DNA of 59,183 nucleotides from the NCBI GenBank assembly GCA_041665285.1, contig JBAYJC010000008.1:1-59183 (forward strand). Reading direction: 5' to 3'. This stretch comes from JBAYJC01 sp041665285. GTDB lineage: Bacteria; Patescibacteriota; Patescibacteriia; 2-12-FULL-60-25. Every line of letters begins with the position of its first letter. Position 1 is the first letter of the stretch. Below the pieces are notes generated by a model, which worked only from the letters and a program-made list of their open reading frames with translations, searched no databases and was not told where the DNA came from. Below, in pieces: positions 31,887-40,275 of this stretch. Made by a program: the position numbers and the translations under genes.

Positions 31887-31919
31887 AAAACCCCTCCGAT
31901 ATTTGTCAGAGGGGTTTTG
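31887..31919. terminator. Terminator of rpsP
   Basis: AAACCCCTC/GAGGGGTTTT around a 12-base loop; convergent with the Nudix gene. Confidence 0.88.
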
Positions 31920-31924
31920 GTTTG

Positions 31925-32329
31925 CTACGCAATAAACCCAAAGTGCTTGAGCGTGGGGAGGATATTCGGCGATAAATCCGTCTGATCCGCGATGGTCGCG
32001 AGGTCGAGCCACTTTACCTCCTCAATATCCTCGCCAGGCTTGATATCGCCGACACGCTTCGCAAGCCAGCGCACGAGGAGAACGTCGACAGTCCCTTCTG
32101 GCGAAGGCTTTGACGTGTACATGAGAAACGGCGGCTGGTCTTCGAGCTCAAGCTCTACCCCAATCTCCTCACGCGCCTCGCGACGTGCGGCCTCGCGTAG
32201 ATCGTGTTCCATCGTCTCAACGCGTCCACCACAAAACTTCCACTTCAGCGGTGGTTCGCCATGCTTATTCAACAAAACTTTTCCATCTTCGACGATCACT
32301 GGGCCGGATGCAATGACAAAATGGTTCAT
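31925..32329 (-). CDS. Nudix hydrolase
   Basis: 134 residues, single Nudix domain. The Nudix box is GGRVETMEHDLREAARREAR followed by EEIGVE, complete with the REAREE core. The N-terminus is MNHFVIASGPVIVEDGKVLL with PPLKWKFCGG before the box. Substrate is unknown (nucleoside diphosphate derivatives for the family). It lies 11 bases from the SMC-like gene on the same strand and is probably transcribed with it. Confidence 0.92.
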   Translation of the reverse strand: MNHFVIASGPVIVEDGKVLLNKHGEPPLKWKFCGGRVETMEHDLREAARREAREEIGVELELEDQPPFLMYTSKPSPEGTVDVLLVRWLAKRVGDIKPGEDIEEVKWLDLATIADQTDLSPNILPTLKHFGFIA

Positions 32330-32339
32330 AGTTTTTTGG

Positions 32340-34559
32340 TTATTCCCTCCCCTTAAGTTTCCCCACCTCCTCCAGCTTCACAGACAGAATTTGCGAGCCG
32401 CCGTCGTCGCTCATAGTGACGCCGTAGAGCACGCTGGCTTCGTGCATGGTGGCACGATTGTGCGTAACCACGACGAACTGCGTTTTGTCTGCGAGCGAGG
32501 AGACGATCTCTGCGAACTTGCGCGAGTTTGACTCGTCGAGCGCGGCATCAACCTCGTCGAGGACCACGAACGGCGAAGGATTTGTTGCCATGATGGCGCA
32601 AATGAGCGCAATGGACGTAAGCGCTCGTTCGCCACCTGAAAGGAGGGCGATATTCTTAAAGCGCTTGCCTGGAGGCGTGACCTGGATATCAATGCCAGAG
32701 AACCCAGCATCTTCAGGCACCTCTACGACGACCCTTCCCTCTTCATCCACTTCTGGTTCTGGCTGGATTTCTACGAGTTTTGCATCGCCACCGCCAAAAA
32801 TCTTTTTGAAAAAGGCGCTGAACTCCTGATCAAGCTTCTTGAATGCGGTCTCGCTCCTCGTTTTGATCGTGGTATCCAATTCTGCGATCACGACCTCCAA
32901 TCCTTGGATGCTGTCGCGCAAATCCTCTGTTTGTGTGGAAAGAAAGTCATGGCGCTCTTTTGTTTCGTCATGTTCTTTGACGATCGATGGATCAATGCCG
33001 CCAATCCATTCGAGTTGCGAGCGCAATCGTTGGATACGAGACACTGCGTCTGTTTGGATAGGCGCCGCGCGAACCGTCTGTGCGAGATCATCCAGCTCTT
33101 CCTCCAAACGCGAGGCATGTTGACGGAGGTCGGATAAAAAGCCGTCACGGCGCGTTTCAAAGCGCGTGAGATCAATCATGGCGTCTGAGGCGCGACGTTC
33201 TGCTCCCTGCGCTTCCTGGCGTTTTTGCGTGAGGCGTCGCTGGACTTCAAACACGTGCTTGCGTTTATCTTCCTCTTCGCGGTTCCACCCATCCATTTTC
33301 TGTTGAATATCCGCTGTCCTCGTTGCCACGCGCGCCATCTCTTCGGCGAGCTCGGCCATTTCTCGCTCCACTTCTGGATCACGTTCTGGTTCTTGCGATG
33401 GCTCTGGCGCAGGACGCTGGAGTTTGGACAGCAAATCCGTGCTCACCTGACGCAAACGCTTGGCAATCTCGCGGATTTCCTCTGGATCAAGCTTTGGTTT
33501 GGAAAGCGCAGAGTCAAGCGCATCATGGTCTTCGTTTAGTTGTTGGATGCCTTCGAGGATTTTTGAAAGCGGCAGTGGTGCCCAAGGCTTTTCTGCACGC
33601 ACTGCGGCAACCGCACGTTTTGTTTCAAGCCGCATCTGACGCTCCCGTAACTGCGAGCGCTCTGCGTTCATCGCATCCAGCGCAAGACGCAACTCGCGAA
33701 AGCCGTCGCCCACAGGAATGGCTTTTTCCATGTCATCCAGCTCGCGTTCAAGCTTTTTTGCCTCCAACTCACGCACCTCCTCTTCTGCGCGAGCCGCGTC
33801 AACCTTTGCACGAGCCGCTCGCATCCCCTCCTGAATCTCGCGCCAGCCATGGCCATAGTATCCGCGTTCTAGCTGATGGAGCTCCTCTTCAAAACGTTCG
33901 CGATCCTGTAGGCGCTTTACCTGGCGATCAAGCGTGACCAAGCGCGGCTCAATCTCACGAATGATAGCCTCAGTTTGCCCAAGATTTTTCCGCGCCTCAT
34001 CCAACTTGTTTAAGGCGTTCTGACGTTTGAGTTGAAACTGCCGCAGACCAAACGCCTCGTCAAAAAACTCTTTTCGTTCCCCAGGGCTCGCAACCAGCAC
34101 CTGATCCACCATACCCTGACCAATCACGCTATATGATCTCTGCGCAATACCGCATTGCGCAAGGAGCAAAGCCACGTCCTGCAAACGCGCAGGCTGTTTG
34201 TTCACCTCATATTCTGACTGACCGTCGCGATACAGCCGGCGAGCGATCACGATTTCCGAAAGGTCAATATCAGAGCGATCATCATTCTCAATCGTCATGA
34301 CAACCTCTGCAAAACCAGAACGCGCGCGATTCGTCGTACCTGAAAAAATGACGTCCTCGGACTTTTTCGCACGCAAAAGCTTCATGCTCTGCTCGCCCAT
34401 GACCCAGCGAATCGCATCAGCGATATTGGACTTGCCAGAGCCATTTGGGCCAACAATCGAGGTAATACCACGGCGACCAGACGCATCCGGCGCAAACTCT
34501 AGCACGGTTTTTTGCGCAAAGGTTTTGAATCCTTGGATTTCCAAGCGACGAAGATACAT
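32340..34559 (-). CDS. Short SMC-like ATPase without a recognisable hinge
   Basis: 739 residues, against about 1,150-1,200 for full SMC. The N-terminal head is classical (MYLRRLEIQGFKTFAQKT, Walker A GPNGSGKSNIADAIRWVMGE, then QGMVDQVLVASPGERK). The C-terminal head is too (signature LLSGGERALTSIALICAI, Walker B FVVLDEVDAALDESNSRKFA). Between them lie two coiled-coil stretches of ~200 residues joined near residue 400 by a Pro/Glu-rich segment (QRPAPEPSQEPERDPEVE) where the globular hinge should be. Dimerisation would have to work differently. It probably takes part in chromosome organisation. Start MYLRRLEIQ is fixed by homology. Confidence 0.85.
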   Translation of the reverse strand: MYLRRLEIQGFKTFAQKTVLEFAPDASGRRGITSIVGPNGSGKSNIADAIRWVMGEQSMKLLRAKKSEDVIFSGTTNRARSGFAEVVMTIENDDRSDIDLSEIVIARRLYRDGQSEYEVNKQPARLQDVALLLAQCGIAQRSYSVIGQGMVDQVLVASPGERKEFFDEAFGLRQFQLKRQNALNKLDEARKNLGQTEAIIREIEPRLVTLDRQVKRLQDRERFEEELHQLERGYYGHGWREIQEGMRAARAKVDAARAEEEVRELEAKKLERELDDMEKAIPVGDGFRELRLALDAMNAERSQLRERQMRLETKRAVAAVRAEKPWAPLPLSKILEGIQQLNEDHDALDSALSKPKLDPEEIREIAKRLRQVSTDLLSKLQRPAPEPSQEPERDPEVEREMAELAEEMARVATRTADIQQKMDGWNREEEDKRKHVFEVQRRLTQKRQEAQGAERRASDAMIDLTRFETRRDGFLSDLRQHASRLEEELDDLAQTVRAAPIQTDAVSRIQRLRSQLEWIGGIDPSIVKEHDETKERHDFLSTQTEDLRDSIQGLEVVIAELDTTIKTRSETAFKKLDQEFSAFFKKIFGGGDAKLVEIQPEPEVDEEGRVVVEVPEDAGFSGIDIQVTPPGKRFKNIALLSGGERALTSIALICAIMATNPSPFVVLDEVDAALDESNSRKFAEIVSSLADKTQFVVVTHNRATMHEASVLYGVTMSDDGGSQILSVKLEEVGKLKGRE

Positions 34560-34603
34560 AGAATGTCGATATGGTAACGGTTTGCAAGCCGAACGGCAAC
34601 CGA

Positions 34604-34632
34604 TTGACGAAAATCCTTGATTCAGCTCTAAT
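34604..34632 (+). promoter_or_regulatory. Promoter of the GC-rich MBL-fold gene
   Basis: TTGACG, 17 bases, TCTAAT; followed by CGGAGGAAC and ATG at 34651. Confidence 0.65.
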
Positions 34633-34650
34633 AACGCAACGGAGGAACGC

Positions 34651-35520
34651 ATGGGACCAAAGATCATGCTGGACACCATCGGAACGGGTAGCATTCGCTC
34701 GCGACTCACGCGCGGCCCTGCGCTCTACCGACTCTACTGGGGCGACAGTCCGGACGAGCAAATCGTGTTCGAGTGCAGTTCGGACACGCGCGAACGCCTG
34801 TTGCGCATGCATCCCGACGTGGACCTGGCGACCATGTCCCCGCTCCACATGTGCCTCACCCACCTCCACCCCGATCACGTAGGCGGGTGGGCGGAATTCA
34901 AGGCCGAGCGCCACATCCTGTGCCCCAAAGGCGAGGAGCGTGCGTGGCACATCCATGCGCCTGCGCAGACGATCGCGTGCGTGCAGACCGTGGAACGCGC
35001 CTACCATCCCGATGCGGGCGAGCACATCCACAGGCGCGCGGGAGCAATCCTTCACCCCGTGGAGCAGGAACCCCTGTTCCTGTGCGGATCGGCAGAGGTC
35101 CGGGCATTCCCTGTGTACCACAGCGATCCACTCGTGCACGCCGTGGGATACAAAGTATGCATTGGCGACACCGTGTTTGCCTACACAGGCGACGCGGCCA
35201 GTCCACCTGATGGCGCGGGTCCAAAGTACCTGGAAGGTCTCACCGCCCTCTTTGAGGGTTCGCAGGTGGTGCTGAGCACCTGCGGAGGACCGGTGAACGG
35301 AAACTCCACGCGACACATAAATGCTCGCCAGGCCGCAAAGCTGGCTTACTGGTACGGTGTGCAGACGCTCATCCTTACGCACATCAACGGTCTTGATCCC
35401 GAAGAAGACATGCGCAATGCCTGTCGAGCGGCGGGGTTCAAGGGGAGACTCGAGTTCGCACAGGACGGCAAGACCTTCTCGCTCCCCTCCACTCTCGCCA
35501 GTACCGAACCTAACACCTAA
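34651..35520 (+). CDS. GC-rich MBL-fold metallo-hydrolase
   Basis: 289 residues. The metal motif THLHPDHVGGWAEF (HxHxDH) stands near residue 70, followed by VRAFPVYHSDPLVHAVGYKV (third His), FAYTGDAASPPDG (bridging Asp), and ILTHINGLDPEEDM (last His). This spacing is that of RNase Z/phosphodiesterase-type MBL proteins. The N-terminus LDTIGTGSIRSRLTRGPALY also fits that branch (LGTG-x-x). Ribosome-binding site is CGGAGG. A solitary GC-rich unit placed between the SMC-like gene (divergent) and the rbfA fusion. Substrate unknown. Confidence 0.8.
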   Translation: MGPKIMLDTIGTGSIRSRLTRGPALYRLYWGDSPDEQIVFECSSDTRERLLRMHPDVDLATMSPLHMCLTHLHPDHVGGWAEFKAERHILCPKGEERAWHIHAPAQTIACVQTVERAYHPDAGEHIHRRAGAILHPVEQEPLFLCGSAEVRAFPVYHSDPLVHAVGYKVCIGDTVFAYTGDAASPPDGAGPKYLEGLTALFEGSQVVLSTCGGPVNGNSTRHINARQAAKLAYWYGVQTLILTHINGLDPEEDMRNACRAAGFKGRLEFAQDGKTFSLPSTLASTEPNT

Positions 35521-35545
35521 ACGCCTCCCTGGCGTTCTTTTCTTT
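35517..35545 (+). terminator. Terminator of the MBL-fold gene
   Basis: AACGCC/GGCGTT with a five-base loop and CTTTTCTTTT; the stop codon (35518-35520) directly precedes the stem. Confidence 0.8.
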
Positions 35546-35547
35546 TC

Positions 35548-35576
35548 TGGACACTTTACCCATTCGACGATAAGCT
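35548..35576 (+). promoter_or_regulatory. Promoter of the rbfA-Nudix fusion gene
   Basis: TGGACA, 17 bases, TAAGCT. The -10 box ends 8 bases before the ATG at 35585, so the message would be leaderless or nearly so. Confidence 0.65.
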
Positions 35577-35584
35577 CTGATCCT

Positions 35585-36346
35585 ATGTCCTCCCTCCGCG
35601 TAGAAGCCGGGTTTCACCACCTCAAAGACGCCCTTGCCGAGACCTTTTCCAAAGAGGTCGAATTTCCGTTTGGGGTGTTTGTGACGGTTTTGGAGGCCAA
35701 GGTTACGGCAAATACGGCGCATGCAAAGGTTGTCCTGTCTGTTATGCCTGATGAGCGGCACGAGGAGGTACTCGAAGCGCTGAGACAATTTGACCATGAA
35801 ATCAAGGATGGGCTCGCCAAGCGCCTGCGTTTGCGTCGTATTCCGCGTCTTCACTACGTTTTTGATACCACAGAGGCGCGTGCGGCGGTTATTGAGCAGA
35901 CCATCAATGAGCTCAAGCAAGCAGGCGAAATGTCCACGATTCTCAAAGCAGGCGCTGTGATCCTTCGCGATGGCCTCATGGAACCAGAAGTTCTCCTTGT
36001 ATTTCGTGGCGGAGAGCACCAGGATTGGAGTTTTCCCAAGGGACACTGCAAAAAGGGCGAACAAGCCGAACGGACAGCCGTGCGTGAAATCGAGGAAGAA
36101 ACAGGGCTTATCATCCGCATCATGCGCAGATTACCTGATTTGGAATACCCAAACGCCGAAGGTCGCAACGTGATCCTCGCCATGTATCTTGCCAAGCCCA
36201 CTGAAAACTCCCCTGCAGAACGCCCGGAACAAGAAGGCGATAAAGTCGCATGGGTTCCAATGTCAAAAGTAGAAGCCACGCTTACACACGAAAATCTGAA
36301 GAAGTATTTCCGCTCTCTGATCCCCCTCCTTTCGAAGGAGGGGTAA
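35585..36346 (+). CDS. RbfA-Nudix fusion protein
   Basis: 253 residues with two domains. Residues ~1-110 follow ribosome-binding factor A: ALAETFSKEVEFPFGVFVTV, EAKVTANTAHAKVVLSVMP, LRLRRIPRLHYVFDTTEARA, then a final helix EQTINEL. Residues ~120-250 are a Nudix domain with the box GHCKKGEQAERTAVREIEEE followed by TGL, and FRGGEHQDWSFPKGH before it, as in Ap4A-type hydrolases. A link between 30S maturation and nucleotide clean-up is suggested. The last residues (LLSKEG) and stop are encoded by a dispersed repeat. The nrnA-like gene follows, echoing the common rbfA-nrnA order. Confidence 0.82.
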   Translation: MSSLRVEAGFHHLKDALAETFSKEVEFPFGVFVTVLEAKVTANTAHAKVVLSVMPDERHEEVLEALRQFDHEIKDGLAKRLRLRRIPRLHYVFDTTEARAAVIEQTINELKQAGEMSTILKAGAVILRDGLMEPEVLLVFRGGEHQDWSFPKGHCKKGEQAERTAVREIEEETGLIIRIMRRLPDLEYPNAEGRNVILAMYLAKPTENSPAERPEQEGDKVAWVPMSKVEATLTHENLKKYFRSLIPLLSKEG

Positions 36347-36430
36347 GGGGTGGTTGGCGCTCTAGGCTCCCACCCCCTCCACCTCCGGTTCGACTGAGCT
36401 CACCGAAGTCCCCTCCGTGAGGGGGAGAGC
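36321..36430. repeat. Dispersed G/C-tract palindromic repeat, copy 2
   Basis: Same start as copy 1 at 6249 (CCCCTCCTTTCGAAGGAGGGG, AAGGGGTGGTTGGCG). It has an extra insert, GGTTCGACTGAGCTCACCGA, before the closing hairpin CCCCTCCGTGAGGGGG. The insert is itself like another widespread bacterial intergenic repeat. Confidence 0.85.
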
Positions 36431-36436
36431 ATGAGC

Positions 36437-36465
36437 TTGACCGTTTCGCCTTTCTAGGCTATGTT
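36437..36465 (+). promoter_or_regulatory. Promoter of nrnA-like gene
   Basis: TTGACC, 17 bases, TATGTT. The -10 box ends 11 bases before the ATG. Confidence 0.78.
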
Positions 36466-36476
36466 TTGCCGTTCCT

Positions 36477-37439
36477 ATGGCCTTATCCCCTGTCTTTCGT
36501 CAGCTCTTCGAAGCGATTCAACACGCGAATCGTATCCTTGTGATTGGCGATGGCCGGCCAGACGGCGATAGCGTTGGATCGAGCACCGCACTTGTGACCT
36601 GGCTCTTGGATCTCAAAAAGGACGTGCACACGTTTTGCGCCTTGCCCGTCAGCGGAACGTTTGGCTACCTCGACAATGCCTACCGCTTTACGACAGATCC
36701 GACAGTCTTTGAACATGCATACGACCTCATCATTATTTGCGATGCCGGTGATTTGAAGCATGGAGGGATTCAAGACCATTTGCCACGAACACCAAAAGGA
36801 TTCACGCTCGTAAACATTGATCATCATGCGACAAATGCACGGTACGGCGATATGAACGTCGTGTTTCCAGAAGCGAGTTCCACGTGTGAGGTTGTATATC
36901 GCTTTTTCGAGGCGAACAACATTCCCGTGGATGATCGCATGGCCACGTCCTTGCTGGCCGGCATCCTCACAGACACCGGCACATTTTCAAACCCCGCAAC
37001 CAATGCGTATGCCATGGACATCGCGGGAAAACTCATTGCACGCGGCGCGCGGTATCAAGAGATTATCCGCCGCGCATTCAAAAACAAATCCACGGACATT
37101 CTGCGGCTTTGGGGATTGGCCTTAGCACGACTGCAATATAATCCAACGTACGACATTGCCACCACCTACTTTTTCCGCAATGATTACGCCGCTCTTGGCG
37201 AAGAAGCCGCAGAAGGCGTGTCCAACTTCTTGAATGCAGTTTGCGGCTCTGCAGACACGATCCTTGTGCTTCGTGAGACCGGCGATGGCATGGTCAAAGG
37301 ATCACTTCGTAGCATAAAACGCGATATTTCCAAGCTCGCAAACCTCCTTGGCGGAGGCGGCCATAAAAAAGCCGCAGGTTTTACGATCCCGGGAAGACTC
37401 GTTGAAAAAGATGGGCGGGTGATGGTTGTTGGGGCGTAA
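36477..37439 (+). CDS. DHH-family phosphoesterase (NrnA-like)
   Basis: 320 residues. N-terminal DHH domain: ILVIGDGRPDGDSVGSSTAL (motif I, with DGDS), LIIICDAGD, VNIDHHATNARYGD (the DHH motif), and LLAGILTDTGTFSNPAT. The C-terminal DHHA1 domain ends with LGGGGHKKAAGFTIPG, the RNA-binding GGGH motif. NrnA degrades short oligoribonucleotides and pAp. Its promoter starts seven bases after the repeat that ends the rbfA fusion. The ABC transporter gene converges on it with only two bases between the stops. Confidence 0.88.
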   Translation: MALSPVFRQLFEAIQHANRILVIGDGRPDGDSVGSSTALVTWLLDLKKDVHTFCALPVSGTFGYLDNAYRFTTDPTVFEHAYDLIIICDAGDLKHGGIQDHLPRTPKGFTLVNIDHHATNARYGDMNVVFPEASSTCEVVYRFFEANNIPVDDRMATSLLAGILTDTGTFSNPATNAYAMDIAGKLIARGARYQEIIRRAFKNKSTDILRLWGLALARLQYNPTYDIATTYFFRNDYAALGEEAAEGVSNFLNAVCGSADTILVLRETGDGMVKGSLRSIKRDISKLANLLGGGGHKKAAGFTIPGRLVEKDGRVMVVGA

Positions 37440-37441
37440 CC

Positions 37442-39247
37442 TTAGGAATACCACTTTGCCTGCTGTTGGTAGAGCTCTGCATACTTACCGGGCTGTACAA
37501 CCAGTTCTTCGTGCGTCCCCTCTGCGGCCAGACGCCCAGCATCAAAAACAAGGATGCGATTTGCTCGACGCACCGTGGAAAAACGGTGTGATATAAAAAT
37601 CAAACCATGGCCCTGCATAGATTCGTGCAAGCGCTCGAAGAAGTGCGTTTCGGCATTTGCATCCATGGCAGAGGTGGGCTCATCCAACGCAAGAATACGA
37701 CCCCCATGGATCAACGTACGCGCAATCACCATGCGTTGCGCCTGTCCGCCGGAAACTTCGTGCGGCCGAATATTTGGAGGAGCCGCCCAATCTCCCAGAA
37801 AGGTATTATACCCTTCGGGCAAATCCGCAATTACCGTATCTGCGCCAGCGATTTTTACAGATTTCACCATGTCCGCATGCTTTTTATGTTTACCGAGCTC
37901 TTCTCCAAGGCGGAGATTCGCTTCTGCAAAATCTTGAAACAACGAGGCATCTTGTGCCATGAGGTGAAAGACCCGTCGCCATTCACTCGCGCGATATTTT
38001 TCCAAAGGAGTGCCATTGATCAGAATTCTGCCTGAAGTGGGCCGATCCAAGCCAGAAAACAGCCGCATAAATGTAGACTTGCCCGCGCCATTTTCTCCCA
38101 CGATCGCAAGATGTTCCCCTTCATGGATTGTGAGAGACACATCATGCAATGCGTCTTTTGTTGCGCCCGGATAACGATAGCTCACGTGCTCAAACGTAAT
38201 CGTCATGGGCTCTTTTGAAAAACTTTTTCCTTTTGTGCTTTCTGATGGAGCGCGTAGCAAACGATCAATATAGGTGAGAAGCTCCAAATCCACCCATATT
38301 CTGCTCACAGACCCGCTCAGCCCGCTCAACGCTTCCCCCATGACGCCAAATAGATTGATAGCAAGATACAATCCACCAAGTGCCATAGCATTCACGAACA
38401 CCTGCTTCCCAAGCACAATGACAACCGTTGCATACGCGCCAATGTGAAACAGAGCGATCAAGATACGATTACGAACGCTGGCCATGGCAACAGCGGCAAA
38501 TCGCTTTAAAATACGAACACCAGCTGATTGCAATTGATGAAGCTGGATCTTTTCCGCGCCAAGTAAACGCATCTCGCGAAACTCCTTTGGTTTTAGAAAG
38601 AGGTAACGCGCATACTCAATACGCCGTCCATCCAATGAATTCCATACAGACTCCCAAATCTGTTTGCCTGATTCGAACGTAATATTTGCCGCGGATAATA
38701 GCGCGTCCATAAATGCAAGACCCGTCACCCACCAAGGCGCGGCAAATGCGAGCCCAAACACGCCAAATAACTTGAATACCGAACGAATAAACCACTCCGT
38801 ATTCATGGGGAGGCGGTTGAGCCGCCACAGATCTTCGCGCACAAAATCCAAAGAACGCTTGATCACCGGATCATTCAACGCCTCAGGATGAAGCGTGGCG
38901 ATATGCTCCATGATCACCTCCTGTGAGGCAAGTGACATGGTGCGTTCAAACAGACTATCGAGCTCTGAATAGGTTATCTCTGTGACAATCTTACGCACTC
39001 CATACGCGCCAATGGCAAGCGTTGCCCAAAACCCCACACGCGAATGATCACCGGACGTGATGGCCGCGATGAGCATGGAAAAGGCGAAGATCTCGATTGG
39101 TTGTAATGTCGCGCTTAAAAAAGTCAACGAAAAACGAAGTGCGGCTAATTTTGGATTTGCTCGCCAAATAATCTGCAAAAAATGCCCGTAAGCCCGAACT
39201 TTTTCTCGAAAGTGAATTTTGTGACCATCGGGTAGCGTAGCGGCCAT
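37442..39247 (-). CDS. ABC transporter with fused membrane and ATPase domains
   Basis: 601 residues starting MAATLPDGHK. Residues ~30-345 form a six-helix exporter-type membrane domain (LRFSLTFLSATLQPIEIFAF, ILIALFHIGAYATVVIVLG). Residues ~365-600 are the ATPase: Walker A GENGAGKSTFMRL, signature VSGGQAQRMVIARTL, Walker B ILALDEPTSAMD, and H-loop ISHRFS. As a half-transporter it would act as a homodimer exporting a lipid, peptide or glycan. No partner is adjacent. A TATACT -10 box stands at about 39282 on the minus strand with a poor -35. Confidence 0.88.
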   Translation of the reverse strand: MAATLPDGHKIHFREKVRAYGHFLQIIWRANPKLAALRFSLTFLSATLQPIEIFAFSMLIAAITSGDHSRVGFWATLAIGAYGVRKIVTEITYSELDSLFERTMSLASQEVIMEHIATLHPEALNDPVIKRSLDFVREDLWRLNRLPMNTEWFIRSVFKLFGVFGLAFAAPWWVTGLAFMDALLSAANITFESGKQIWESVWNSLDGRRIEYARYLFLKPKEFREMRLLGAEKIQLHQLQSAGVRILKRFAAVAMASVRNRILIALFHIGAYATVVIVLGKQVFVNAMALGGLYLAINLFGVMGEALSGLSGSVSRIWVDLELLTYIDRLLRAPSESTKGKSFSKEPMTITFEHVSYRYPGATKDALHDVSLTIHEGEHLAIVGENGAGKSTFMRLFSGLDRPTSGRILINGTPLEKYRASEWRRVFHLMAQDASLFQDFAEANLRLGEELGKHKKHADMVKSVKIAGADTVIADLPEGYNTFLGDWAAPPNIRPHEVSGGQAQRMVIARTLIHGGRILALDEPTSAMDANAETHFFERLHESMQGHGLIFISHRFSTVRRANRILVFDAGRLAAEGTHEELVVQPGKYAELYQQQAKWYS

Positions 39248-39314
39248 AAGAAAGAACGCAAAAAATGTGCGTGAGGATAGTATAGCACAATCGTCGCATT
39301 GGCACTCTCGTGAT

Positions 39315-39343
39315 TTGACTGCTAATCCCTTTTTTGGTACGGT
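39315..39343 (+). promoter_or_regulatory. Promoter of clpP
   Basis: TTGACT, 17 bases, TACGGT. The -10 box ends 12 bases before the ATG; no ribosome-binding site is present. Confidence 0.7.
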
Positions 39344-39355
39344 TTTCCCATCAAT

Positions 39356-39970
39356 ATGAAGAATCCCTACGAAATCTCCAACCTTGGTTCTGCCAACTAT
39401 TTGATCCCGACGGTCATTGAAAAGACCTCCATGGGTGAGCGCGCGTATGATATTTACTCGCGCCTGTTGAAGGACAACATCATTATGCTTGGCTCTGCCA
39501 TTGACGATGATGTAGCAAATGTCGTCGTTGCACAGCTCCTCTTTCTCGAAAGCCAGGACAAAACCAAGGACATCAAACTCTACATCAACTCCCCTGGCGG
39601 ATCTGTCACAGCCGGCCTGGCCATCTACGATGCCATGCAATATGTGAAGCCAGATGTACAAACCATTTGCATTGGCATGGCCGCAAGCATGGGTGCCGTG
39701 CTCCTCGCGGGCGGGGCAAAAGGTAAGCGTTTTGCGCTTCCCAATGCCGAAATTATGATCCACCAGGTTTTGGGCGGTACACAAGGTCAGGCATCGGATA
39801 TCAAAATCCATGCAGAGCGTATCCTCAAAACACGCGATCAACTCAACAAGATCCTCTCAAAACACACGGGGCAACCCATGAAAAAGATGGAGACAGATAC
39901 GGATCGCGACAACTTTATGAGCGCAGATGAAGCCATGAAATATGGCTTGATCGACAAGATCATCGCATAA
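39356..39970 (+). CDS. clpP: ATP-dependent Clp protease proteolytic subunit
   Basis: 204 residues. Catalytic triad: Ser in GMAASMGAVLLAGG (residue ~108), His in EIMIHQVLGG (~133), and Asp in the TDRDNFMSADEA block (~182). N-terminal YLIPTVIEKTSMGERAYDIY and INSPGGSVTAGLAIYDAM are also typical. ClpP forms a 14-mer and works with a Clp ATPase, which is not encoded here. The gene is monocistronic with its own promoter and terminator and probably a very short leader. Confidence 0.97.
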   Translation: MKNPYEISNLGSANYLIPTVIEKTSMGERAYDIYSRLLKDNIIMLGSAIDDDVANVVVAQLLFLESQDKTKDIKLYINSPGGSVTAGLAIYDAMQYVKPDVQTICIGMAASMGAVLLAGGAKGKRFALPNAEIMIHQVLGGTQGQASDIKIHAERILKTRDQLNKILSKHTGQPMKKMETDTDRDNFMSADEAMKYGLIDKIIA

Positions 39971-39973
39971 CAC

Positions 39974-40007
39974 AACACAGCCCCACCGCGGGGCTGTGTT
40001 ATTTTTT
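39974..40007 (+). terminator. Terminator of clpP
   Basis: AACACAGCCCC/GGGGCTGTGTT with a five-base loop, then ATTTTTT. Confidence 0.93.
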
Positions 40008-40027
40008 CGGGTGCTTTGAGCAAGCTC

Positions 40028-40056
40028 TTGACAGGGTGTCCTTTTGCTTGTATGTT
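40028..40056 (+). promoter_or_regulatory. Promoter of the GC-rich MFS gene
   Basis: TTGACA, 17 bases, TATGTT. The leader to the ATG at 40276 is about 210 bases, unusually long for this window. Confidence 0.78.
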
Positions 40057-40101
40057 GTTTTCCTACGTATCCGGGTTCGCCGCGGATACATCTAGATTCT
40101 T

Positions 40102-40212
40102 ATGCGCCAATTCTCCCTCAAACCCATGTTTGGCTCTGAGCGCACCATCGCAAATGGTGTGGGAGATTTTTGTTGGCAATTCCGTGTCGATCACGTGCAA
40201 AACGCATCATAA
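40102..40212 (+). CDS. Possible 36-residue leader peptide
   Basis: An open frame ATG...TAA (MRQFSLKPMFGSERTIANGV, then a short tail with CW) in the leader of the MFS gene. No strong ribosome-binding site precedes it. It overlaps a CACCAT/ATGGTG hairpin. It may be a regulatory upstream ORF or chance. Confidence 0.25.
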   Translation: MRQFSLKPMFGSERTIANGVGDFCWQFRVDHVQNAS

Positions 40213-40233
40213 TTTGACGTTTTGACCCTCATT

Positions 40234-40262
40234 CGACCCGGAATTGCTCCGGGTCGATTTCG
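40234..40262 (+). promoter_or_regulatory. Leader hairpin before the MFS gene
   Basis: CGACCCGG/CCGGGTCG with a seven-base loop, then ATTTCGT and the CGGAGG ribosome-binding site. It parallels the leader hairpin at 13566. Confidence 0.6.
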
Positions 40263-40275
40263 TATCGGAGGAACC

